A DNA stretch of 64,000 nt from Acidobacteriaceae bacterium TAA 166 (GTDB lineage: Bacteria > Acidobacteriota > Terriglobia > Terriglobales > Acidobacteriaceae): assembly GCA_000421065.1 (NCBI GenBank), contig ATWD01000001.1, positions 2,596,001-2,660,000 of the forward strand. Direction: 5' to 3'. The notes below the pieces were generated by a model. That model had not been told where the DNA came from. It saw only the letters and a program-made list of their open reading frames with translations, and searched no databases. The translations under genes and the position numbers were made by a program. This document shows, piece by piece, positions 1 through 6,804 of this stretch (position 1 is the stretch's first letter; each line of letters starts with the position of its first letter).

Positions 1-2
1 AG

Positions 3-176
3 GTGCGCTCCGCTCTTCCAGCCCTTCCGCGGGAACAGAGAAATGCGCTCGAGCTGGCCTACTTCGAAGGCCTCAGCCAAAGCGAGATCTCCGAACGCAC
101 CGGAGACCCCTTAGGAACAGTCAAAACCAGGATTCGACTCGCTCTGGGAAGTCTACGAAAGGCATTGCAGGCATGA
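3..176 (+). CDS. ECF RNA polymerase sigma factor, C-terminal end (partial)
   Basis: The window opens inside this gene; only the last 57 codons are visible. They read as sigma-70 region 4: a helix around LPREQRNALELAYFEGLSQ, then the helix-turn-helix SEISERTGDPLGTVKTRI that contacts the -35 element, then a short basic tail. The TGA stop overlaps the ATG of the next gene (ATGA), so the two are probably translationally coupled. The neighbour is a membrane anti-sigma factor, so this is the sigma partner of a SigK/RskA-like unit. Region 2 lies outside the window, so the ECF subgroup cannot be fixed. Confidence 0.85.
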   Translation: MRSALPALPREQRNALELAYFEGLSQSEISERTGDPLGTVKTRIRLALGSLRKALQA

Positions 177-979
177 ACGGCGGCGCCCACATTTCGCAGG
201 AGGATCTCGCGCTCTACACGATGAAGGCTCTTCATGGCGAAGAGCTTGCGGCTGTACGCGTCCATCTGCCCACCTGTGCCCAGTGCCGCGAAGAACTTGC
301 TGCGATATCGAATGACCTGGTCAATCTGGCGATGAGCGCCGATCAGCTGCCTCTTCCCGTGCATGCGAAGCAGCGTCTGCTCGACAGCATCTCCAAGACT
401 GCATCCGCGGATCGTATCGTTCCGGAGGCTCTTAGCATGATGCCCGTGGCGAAGACCTCCTCCAGAACCTCGTGGATTCCATGGACGATCGCCGCCGCGC
501 TCGCGATCACCGCCGGAGGTTTGGAACTGCGGATCAATACCCTGCGCCAGCAGGTGCGCACCCAGTCCATGCAGCTGATGCAGGCGACCGAAGAGAACCT
601 TCATTCGCAACGCGTCCTTAAGCTGCTGATGGCACCCTCCGCGCAACGCATCACCCTCAAGGCCGGCAAGACTCCCGCCGAGCCGATGGGTCACGCCATC
701 TATCTCGCCGAACGCGGCGAACTGCTCTTTCAGGGCAGTAACCTCAAGCCGCTTCCCTCCGGAAAGACGTATGAGCTTTGGCTGATTCCCTCTAGTGGAG
801 CGCCGATTCCCGCAGGCCTCTTCCATCCCGATAAGAGCGGCGATGCCAGCGTCGTGATGCCGCCCATTCCCACCGGCATCGAAGCCAAGGCCTTCGGAGT
901 CACCATCGAGGGCGCACAGGGTTCCACCACCCCGACCGCCCCCATCGTTCTCTCCGGAGCTCCGGCCTCAGGCGAATAG
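173..979 (+). CDS. RskA-like anti-sigma factor (zinc-binding N-terminus, one membrane segment)
   Basis: This 268-residue protein should hold the upstream sigma factor inactive at the membrane. The first 40 residues carry the zinc anti-sigma signature His31-x3-Cys35-x2-Cys38. A single hydrophobic segment at about 101-118 (WIPWTIAAALAITAGGLEL) is the transmembrane helix. A coiled-coil-like stretch follows to about residue 150, then a C-terminal periplasmic RskA domain with the motif TYELWLIPSSGAPIPAGLF. In the RskA family, regulated proteolysis of the membrane part frees the sigma factor. The start codon overlaps the sigma stop, which fixes this start. What signal it senses is not visible. Confidence 0.88.
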   Translation: MNGGAHISQEDLALYTMKALHGEELAAVRVHLPTCAQCREELAAISNDLVNLAMSADQLPLPVHAKQRLLDSISKTASADRIVPEALSMMPVAKTSSRTSWIPWTIAAALAITAGGLELRINTLRQQVRTQSMQLMQATEENLHSQRVLKLLMAPSAQRITLKAGKTPAEPMGHAIYLAERGELLFQGSNLKPLPSGKTYELWLIPSSGAPIPAGLFHPDKSGDASVVMPPIPTGIEAKAFGVTIEGAQGSTTPTAPIVLSGAPASGE

Positions 980-1142
980 CGCGCAAGTAAACAAGCCTTT
1001 CCCAACATCCCGAACTGTTTTGTACCCAAAGAGTACAAATACAGACAAATAAATCCTGAACCTCGCGAGCCTCATCCATACCGAAGGCTCGAACCCCTCT
1101 CGCGAAGAACCCGAGCCTCTGGTGAAACCTGTCCGCTGCCGT

Positions 1143-1652
1143 TTACAGCTTCTTCTTCAGATCGTAAGCCATGTTCTTGTGCGCGGCGACGATGGTCTTG
1201 CCCTTCAGCACAGCAGTCTTAAACTTCGCGTCTTTGGTGTCCTTGGCCTCATCCGTGAAGAGATCCAGAGCCTTCGAGTGATCCGAGACCATCGCGTCCA
1301 TGTACTCCTTGTCGAAGTCCGCACCGGAGAGTCCGCTCAGCTTCTTGTATTCGTCCTTATGGTCGTCATCGAGGTCCGTCGGAGCCGTCAGGCCCCACGA
1401 CTCCGCGAACGGCTTCATGCTCGCCGACATCTTCTTGTGTTCGGTGACCATCTTCTGCGCGAAGGACTTCACAGCAGGATTCGCCGCCTTCTGCTCCGCC
1501 AGCTGGCTCAGCTTGATCTCGTTGACATCGGATTGGGCAGCTGTTACGAGAAATTTCTTGTCATCGTCTGTTGCAGCCTGCGCTGCATGGGGAAACAACG
1601 TCACCAGGCCAGAAAACGCTAGGCAACAAATGAGTTTTTTTGAAGTTGTCAT
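1143..1652 (-). CDS. DUF4142 family exported protein
   Basis: The protein is about 169 residues with a signal peptide (TTSKKLICCLAFSGLVTLF then an AQA cleavage site) and a helical mature domain of the DUF4142 family. That family is ferritin-like in fold, common in Acidobacteriota and Proteobacteria, and of unknown function. Typical segments are FLVTAAQSDVNEIKLSQLA and AVKSFAQKMVTEHKKMSA. The start at 1652 is favoured over an ATG at 1655 and the longer frame to 1676, because AAGGAG sits six bases upstream of it. It is transcribed alone, away from purN. Function is unknown; envelope stress or biofilm roles have been proposed for relatives. Confidence 0.82.
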   Translation of the reverse strand: MTTSKKLICCLAFSGLVTLFPHAAQAATDDDKKFLVTAAQSDVNEIKLSQLAEQKAANPAVKSFAQKMVTEHKKMSASMKPFAESWGLTAPTDLDDDHKDEYKKLSGLSGADFDKEYMDAMVSDHSKALDLFTDEAKDTKDAKFKTAVLKGKTIVAAHKNMAYDLKKKL

Positions 1653-1787
1653 CATGGGCTCCTTGAGCGGCAACATGACCGCAAAAGTGCGTGCAAGTTA
1701 CGTACCGTGTGAGTCCAAACATGCGGGTTGGGTTGTCCGGTGGGACTTCGCGCGACACGCTTAGAATCGAAGCAAAGGATACAACTC

Positions 1788-2399
1788 GTGCATAGATTAG
1801 GGATTCTTCTCTCCGGACGCGGCTCCAACTTTCTCTCCATTCATCGCGCTATCGTCGATGGACGCATCCCCGACGCTGAGATCGCCGTCGTCCTCTCCAA
1901 CAAGCCCGACGCCCCCGGCCTCGAGGCCGCCCGCTCCCTCCGCCACCCCGCGCTCGCCATTCCGCAGGAGGGCAAAGGCCCCGCCGCCCGCGAGGCGCAC
2001 GATACCCGCATGATCGCCGCCCTCACCGACTATCGCGTCGATCTCGTCTGCCTCGCCGGTTACATGCGTATCATCACGCCCGCCTTCGTCCAGGCCTTCC
2101 CGAACCGCGTCCTCAACGTGCACCCCTCGCTGCTGCCTGCCTTCCCCGGACTCGACGCGCAGCATCAGGCCTTCGACTATGGAGCCAAAGTCGCCGGCTG
2201 CACCGTGCACTTCGTCGACGAAGCCGTCGATCACGGCGTCATCATCCTGCAGAAGACCGTCCCCGTCCTCGACGACGACACCGCTGAGCTGCTCTCCGAG
2301 CGCATCCTCGAGCAGGAGCACCTCGCCTACCCCGAGGCCGTCGCCCGCGTTCTCAGCGGCAAATACCGCATTGAGGGTCGGCGCTATCTCCGAGCCTAA
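1788..2399 (+). CDS. purN: Phosphoribosylglycinamide formyltransferase (GAR transformylase)
   Basis: The enzyme transfers the formyl group of 10-formyl-THF to GAR in step three of purine synthesis. The N-terminus RLGILLSGRGSNFLSI is the phosphate-binding loop of PurN, VCLAGYMRIITPAFV holds the folate-side residues, and NVHPSLLPAFPGLDAQ is the catalytic His and loop. CTVHFVDEAVDHGVII carries the conserved catalytic Asp. The frame stays open upstream, but the likely start is GTG at 1788, preceded by AAAGGA at eight bases, giving 203 residues, the family's usual size. folD, which helps supply the one-carbon unit, lies 2.4 kb away. A large repeat begins 13 bases after the stop. Confidence 0.93.
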   Translation: MHRLGILLSGRGSNFLSIHRAIVDGRIPDAEIAVVLSNKPDAPGLEAARSLRHPALAIPQEGKGPAAREAHDTRMIAALTDYRVDLVCLAGYMRIITPAFVQAFPNRVLNVHPSLLPAFPGLDAQHQAFDYGAKVAGCTVHFVDEAVDHGVIILQKTVPVLDDDTAELLSERILEQEHLAYPEAVARVLSGKYRIEGRRYLRA

Positions 2400-2412
2400 G
2401 GCGTAAAGAAGA

Positions 2413-2644
2413 GCGCTGCCGCGCGGGCCCACTGCGCGTGGGGCGGTCACTTCGTGACTTGTATATCCTCTTCGGGTCGAAGCTCCCGCTGGCCGCTTGC
2501 AAAAATTATCGCGTCGACCAACGGGAGGCCCGTGCCGAAGGCAAATACGCGTCACGAAGTGACCGCCCGTACCGGGGTCCCCACAAACAGGTCTTCGTTT
2601 GTGGGGTGACCCAGCGCAGTGGGCCCGGCCAGCAGGCCATCGCC
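2413..2644. repeat. Large inverted-repeat element, copy A
   Basis: Full copy filling the gap between the convergent purN and htrA stops. The left end is GCGCTGCCGCGCGGGCCC and the right end is GGGCCCGGCCAGCAGGCC. Perfect inner inverted repeats GCGGTCACTTCGTGAC (2443) and GTCACGAAGTGACCGC (2551) flank a core CTCCCGCTGGCCG / CGACCAACGGGAG. The right arm carries an extra hairpin, CCCCACAAAC...GTTTGTGGGG, at about 2579-2606. Confidence 0.9.
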
Positions 2645-2649
2645 TTTCT

Positions 2650-3870
2650 TTACGTCGTCTGCCCACCACGCATCTGCTGCTGATCTTTCGCATCGCCCAG
2701 CGTCACCTTGACGTCCATCTTCTTTCGCCCGCGGAAGACCGTCACCGTCACCGTATCGCCCGCGCGGTGCGAGTTCATCGCCGCCGAAAGATCCTGCGCA
2801 CTCGTAATCTCAGCCCCATCCATCGCGACGATCAGGTCGCCGCCCAGCATCAGGGGAATATTGCCCTGATACGCCCGCTGCGTTCCCCCATGCAGACCGG
2901 CTTTCTCCGCCGCTCCGCCAGGAAGCACACGCTCGATCAACACGCCGTAGTCCGCAGGCAGACCGATCTGCTCCGCGATATCCGGCCCGACCGGCAGCGT
3001 CACGATATCCAAAGTAGGCCGGCGGATATATCCGTACTTCGCATAGTCATCGAGGATCGCCCGCGCCGTATTGATCGGAATCGCAAATCCAATGCCGGAG
3101 CTCTGATCCGCTCCATTGCTCGCAATCAGCGTCGTGATGCCGATCACCTCGCCATGCGAGTTCAACAGCGGACCGCCCGAGTTGCCGGGATTCACTGCCG
3201 CATCCGTCTGAATTGCATCTTCAATCGGATTGCCCTCCGACCCGCGAATCGAACGAATCGCCGAGATGATGCCGCGCGTCATCGTTCCATTCAGGCCAAA
3301 GGGGTTGCCGATGGCATACACGCGCTGCCCCACCATCAGGTTGCGCGAGTCCGACAACGTCACCGGAACCAGGTTCGGCGCGTCGATCTTGATCAGCGCC
3401 AGGTCATGGTCCTTGTCCGTCGCCAGCACCCGCGCCTTGTACTTGTGCTTGTCCGAGAGCATGACCTCGAGCCGTTGCGCATTTCCGATTACATGGTTAT
3501 TCGTCAGGATCATTCCCTCTTTGGTGAGGACAAATCCCGAGCCCTGCCCCTGCTGCGGCACCGGGCCGTAGAAGAAGTCGAACGCGACCGCCGTGGAAGT
3601 AATGTTCACCACCGAAGGCAGGGCCTTTTTGTAGACCGCGATGTTCTGCTGCTCCTCGGCGTCGAATGCGGGAGCGGCTGCAGCCTCCGTCAGGTGAAAG
3701 CTGCCCAGCGGTCCGCTGACCGAGTTCGTATTCGTACCGGCTGCCGCATCCCCGGTCGCGCGCGAATGCTGAAGCCACGGCAACAGTCTCCCGGTGGACG
3801 AGGAGTGCGTCGTCACATAGAAAAAGCCGGTGAGAAGAAGCAGCACAAGAAGAACAGGACGTAGTTTCAT
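2650..3870 (-). CDS. HtrA/DegP-family serine protease with one PDZ domain
   Basis: This is a periplasmic or membrane-anchored trypsin-like protease of 406 residues for protein quality control. A hydrophobic N-terminus (residues 5-18) acts as signal or anchor. The catalytic triad is His126 (LTNNHVIG), Asp156 (DHDLALIKID) and Ser231 (NPGNSGGPLL). A single PDZ domain follows at about 285-395, with the family's GLxGG-like loop replaced by VGPDIAEQIGLPADYG. The architecture is that of DegS/HhoB-like single-PDZ proteins rather than two-PDZ DegP. It is a lone minus-strand gene; copy A of the repeat lies five bases beyond its stop. The substrate is unknown. Confidence 0.92.
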   Translation of the reverse strand: MKLRPVLLVLLLLTGFFYVTTHSSSTGRLLPWLQHSRATGDAAAGTNTNSVSGPLGSFHLTEAAAAPAFDAEEQQNIAVYKKALPSVVNITSTAVAFDFFYGPVPQQGQGSGFVLTKEGMILTNNHVIGNAQRLEVMLSDKHKYKARVLATDKDHDLALIKIDAPNLVPVTLSDSRNLMVGQRVYAIGNPFGLNGTMTRGIISAIRSIRGSEGNPIEDAIQTDAAVNPGNSGGPLLNSHGEVIGITTLIASNGADQSSGIGFAIPINTARAILDDYAKYGYIRRPTLDIVTLPVGPDIAEQIGLPADYGVLIERVLPGGAAEKAGLHGGTQRAYQGNIPLMLGGDLIVAMDGAEITSAQDLSAAMNSHRAGDTVTVTVFRGRKKMDVKVTLGDAKDQQQMRGGQTT

Positions 3871-3963
3871 CGTCAGCCTGGAATCTCCATCGCGCCGGAG
3901 TGCGGCGCTCTTTTATTGTATCGAGTCGCCCCGCCCATCCCCTTTAATGCCGGAACGATACTG

Positions 3964-4056
3964 GCCCGCCAGCCGGGCCGACTGCGCGTGCGGCGCACCC
4001 TTCGTGACGTGTGTACTCCCTTCGGGTTGAGGGCTCCCGTTGGTCGCTTGCGAGAT
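3964..4056. repeat. Inverted-repeat element, half copy B
   Basis: One arm only: GCCCGCCAGCCGGGCCGACTGCGCG, then CACCCTTCGTGACGTGTGTACTCCC, then GGGCTCCCGTTGGTCGCTTGC and the loop. The second arm is missing after GCCGA. It lies just downstream of the coaE stop. Confidence 0.8.
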
Positions 4057-4091
4057 ATTTGCCGATGGCTTATTCGTCATGCACGCAGAAT

Positions 4092-4775
4092 TTACACCGA
4101 GTTCGCTGAAGCGAACGCAAGTACCGGCCACAGCTCGTCGATCTGCTCCTTGAGCTCCTCCAGAGAGCCGTCGTTCGACACGATGAAGTCGCTCCTCTCC
4201 GCCTTGCGCTCATCGGGAATCTGTTGCGCCAGACGGCTCTTCGCATCGGCCATAAGCCTCGCTCTCTCTTCATCGCTCAAGGCCCTGCTGCCCGCCATGC
4301 GCTCAAGATAGCGCGCAATCTTCACCTCTTCCGAGGCCGTCACCAGAACGATGCAGTCGAAACGGCTCCGCCAGGGCTCGTCTGGCTCCCCTTCGGTACC
4401 CTTCTCCCCATACTTCGTCTCAAAGATCAAAGCCGACTCGACCACGACCACCGCCTTCCAGTCGTCCTCGAAGATCGCCTTCGCGATCTCGGCCTGCCGT
4501 GCAATCACCGCCGGATGAACGATCGCGTTCAGCTCCTCCACGCGACCCTCTGCAAAGGCCAACCGGGCCAGCGCAGTGCGATCCAGCTGTCCGTCAGCGA
4601 GCAGCACATCGCTGCCGAAGCGCTCGACAAGGGCCGCATAGACCGCCTGTCCCGGCTGCATCATCTCGCGTCCAATGCCGTCGGCCTCAACCACATGCGC
4701 TCCATGCTCGGCCAGCAGCCGAGCGGCCGTCGACTTGCCGCTACCCAGACCTCCCGTCAGACCGACGCGCAGCAT
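4092..4775 (-). CDS. coaE: Dephospho-CoA kinase
   Basis: The enzyme phosphorylates dephospho-CoA at the ribose 3'-OH, the last step of coenzyme A synthesis. The P-loop GGLGSGKST occupies residues 8-16, and VVEADGIGREMMQPG is the family's substrate-side segment (usually DAD). VVVVESALIFE corresponds to the Walker B-like VxDxPLLxE region, and FDCIVLVTASEEVKIARY is the late conserved block. An unusual insert rich in Glu and Gly (KYGEKGTEGEPDEP) follows the Walker B strand. At 227 residues it is slightly longer than usual. It begins four bases after the folD stop on the same strand, so folD-coaE is an operon. Confidence 0.94.
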   Translation of the reverse strand: MLRVGLTGGLGSGKSTAARLLAEHGAHVVEADGIGREMMQPGQAVYAALVERFGSDVLLADGQLDRTALARLAFAEGRVEELNAIVHPAVIARQAEIAKAIFEDDWKAVVVVESALIFETKYGEKGTEGEPDEPWRSRFDCIVLVTASEEVKIARYLERMAGSRALSDEERARLMADAKSRLAQQIPDERKAERSDFIVSNDGSLEELKEQIDELWPVLAFASANSV

Positions 4776-4779
4776 CGGG

Positions 4780-5703
4780 CTAGATGCCCCGGCGCAGCTT
4801 GGCCGCTTTGACGGTATTGTGCATCAGCATCGCAATGGTCAGGGCTCCCACGCCACCGGGAACCGGAGTGTACGCTCCCGAGATCGCAAACGCCGCCGGA
4901 TCGATATCGCCCACAATCACCGAGCCGCGCTTGGCAAAGGTCGCCGCGCGTTCCGCATCGCCCGCGAAAAAGCGTTCGACGTCCGCCGCATCGGTCAGGC
5001 GGTTGATGCCCACATCGACCAGCACCGCGCCGGGCTTCACCATCTCTTTGCTCACAAACCCCGGCCGGCCAATCGCGGCCACCAGAATATCCGCATTGCG
5101 CGTTACAGCAGGAAGGTCGCGCGTCTTGCTGTGGCACACCGTCACCGTCGCCGACTCGTTCAGGAGCATCAGCGCTGCGGGCTTGCCCACAATGTCCGAC
5201 CGTCCCACCACCACGGCATTCTGCCCGGCAATCGGAAGTCCGCTGCGCTTTAGAATCTCAATGATGCCCGCCGGCGTGCAGGGAGTCAGCCCCGGCTGTC
5301 CGCTCTGCAGGCGTCCCGCATTCACCGGGTGAAATCCATCGACGTCCTTATCGGGCGAGACCGCCTCGAGCAGCCGCTTGGTATCGACATGCTTCGGCAG
5401 AGGCAGCTGAATCAGGATGCCATCGATGTCCTCGCGCGCGTTCAGATCGGCAACCAGCACCAGCATCTCGTCTGTCGTGATGCTCTCGGGAGGCGTCAGC
5501 ATCTCGCTGAAGATTCCCAGTTCGCCGCAGGTCTTCACCTTGCTGCGAACGTAGATCTGCGATGCAGGCACCTCGCCGACGAGTATGACGGCTAGCCCCG
5601 GGCGAACCCCGCGAGCAGAAAGATCGGCGACCTCGCGCGCGACTTCGGCCTTGATCTCGGAGGCGATCGCGACTCCGTTCAGAATTTGAGGAAGTTGGCT
5701 CAT
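4780..5703 (-). CDS. folD: Bifunctional methylene-THF dehydrogenase / methenyl-THF cyclohydrolase
   Basis: FolD interconverts 5,10-methylene-, 5,10-methenyl- and 10-formyl-THF using NADP, feeding purine synthesis. The start at 5703 gives MSQLPQILNGVAIASEI, which aligns with known FolD N-termini; the frame is open 46 codons further but without family similarity. Conserved blocks are PASQIYVRSKVKTCGELGI (catalytic Lys in the YxxxK motif), ILIQLPLPKHVD, DKDVDGFHPVNAGRL, and the NADP-binding VVVGRSDIVGKPAALMLL. PGGVGALTIAMLMHNTV is the C-terminal signature. The protein is 307 residues. coaE follows directly. Confidence 0.95.
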   Translation of the reverse strand: MSQLPQILNGVAIASEIKAEVAREVADLSARGVRPGLAVILVGEVPASQIYVRSKVKTCGELGIFSEMLTPPESITTDEMLVLVADLNAREDIDGILIQLPLPKHVDTKRLLEAVSPDKDVDGFHPVNAGRLQSGQPGLTPCTPAGIIEILKRSGLPIAGQNAVVVGRSDIVGKPAALMLLNESATVTVCHSKTRDLPAVTRNADILVAAIGRPGFVSKEMVKPGAVLVDVGINRLTDAADVERFFAGDAERAATFAKRGSVIVGDIDPAAFAISGAYTPVPGGVGALTIAMLMHNTVKAAKLRRGI

Positions 5704-5937
5704 ACCTTTATGGTATCGCGGCCAGGCCCGAACTCCGTTGGTAGCAAGCCGGGCACCATCCAAACTCAACACAGTGTTTCTGTTCCTGCGTTTCTGAGGA
5801 ACTTTCGCCACATCTCGCACGTAAACTCTCGCAGCAAACATTTATCTCACGCATCCCCGTGCGCTCTCTTGCGTCTAATGTCCATCGGGTGCTTCCCAAG
5901 AGCAGCAGTGCCGGCATATCCCCGGAGAGGAGAGACG

Positions 5938-6186
5938 ATGACCCCAACCGACCCCATCGGAGTCGAGAAGTTCGCAGAAGCCGACCTCACGGCTCTGCGC
6001 GAGGAGCTGCTGCACTCCCACCTCGACATCTGGCAGGCCGCCGACGTCATCAGCCAATACCTCGTCACCCGCGGTTACGGCGTCTCTGCGCCTGCAGCGC
6101 GATCCACGGTCTCGCGCCTGGAGCCCGCTGGCTATCCCGTCGACCGCATGCAGGCAGAGTTCGAGCAGCTCGCGCTCGTCATGTGA
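5938..6186 (+). CDS. Small hypothetical protein
   Basis: An 82-residue protein, rich in Ala and Leu and mostly helical, with no signal peptide or membrane segment. I do not recognise the family. The start is fixed by GGAGAGGAGAG a few bases upstream. The first half (FAEADLTALREELLHSHLDI) and the second (STVSRLEPAGYPVDRMQAEF) look like amphipathic helices. Codon use matches neighbouring genes. It stands alone between the folD start and the convergent reductase gene. A short regulatory or structural role is possible but nothing shows it. Confidence 0.6.
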   Translation: MTPTDPIGVEKFAEADLTALREELLHSHLDIWQAADVISQYLVTRGYGVSAPAARSTVSRLEPAGYPVDRMQAEFEQLALVM

Positions 6187-6237
6187 TCGCGTTGTGCCAC
6201 GACGCTTTCTGCAAGCTCCGCCGTCCGAAGAAATCCG

Positions 6238-6735
6238 TCATCCGACCGCATACGTCGGTTGTATCAGTCCCGTCTCATACGGAGTCACCTTCATCATCCT
6301 GAGCTCCATCTCCCCAAATGGCCCCGGAAAGACCGGAAGCCCCGCGAGGATGCACCGTAAGCACAATCTCATCGACCGCACGCGTGCCTCAAGAAACTGG
6401 CGCACCAGGTTCCCTCCACCCACCAGCCAGATATCCTTGCCGGAACAACCACGCATCTCGCGCAACCACTCCCCAACACCCCCCGAGACAAACCTCACCT
6501 TCTGTGAAGCTCCCAGTGAGTGCGTGAAGACAAAGCCCTCCATCCCGGGAAAGCTTTCCTGCCCCAGCTCGCGCGCCTTCTCGTAGGTCCTGCGTCCCAT
6601 CACCGCCACATCCACGCCCGCGAAGAAGGCCTTCATTCCATAGTCCCGATCCATGAACAGCCAGTCCACGCTGCCGTCCGTCCGGGCAAGAAAGCCATCG
6701 AGCGAACATGCGACAAAATAACGTACGCGTCTCAT
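6238..6735 (-). CDS. Dihydrofolate reductase-like / RibD C-terminal domain protein
   Basis: The protein of about 165 residues has the RibD C-terminal (DHFR-like) fold. It begins RRVRYFVACSLDGFLARTDG, which is the family's first strand and loop, continues with AVMGRRTYEKARELG (NADPH phosphate-side loop), and has KDIWLVGGGNLVRQFLEA, the Gly-Gly-Gly NADPH-binding signature. These stand-alone domains reduce unknown substrates and are distinct from folate-pathway FolA. The frame is open to 6801, but the ATG at 6735 starts exactly where family similarity begins. It is divergent from ppc, with only 69 bases between the two starts. Confidence 0.82.
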   Translation of the reverse strand: MRRVRYFVACSLDGFLARTDGSVDWLFMDRDYGMKAFFAGVDVAVMGRRTYEKARELGQESFPGMEGFVFTHSLGASQKVRFVSGGVGEWLREMRGCSGKDIWLVGGGNLVRQFLEARVRSMRLCLRCILAGLPVFPGPFGEMELRMMKVTPYETGLIQPTYAVG

Positions 6736-6804
6736 GCCGATCAGCATACGCCCGCCATCGCGGTCTCCACGACACCCCAACTTTATCCAGTGCATAATCA
6801 AACT

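Noticed and set aside
2599..3864. 421-residue plus-strand frame opposite htrA
   Set aside because: Shadow of the GC-rich htrA gene; Arg-rich composition and no family features.
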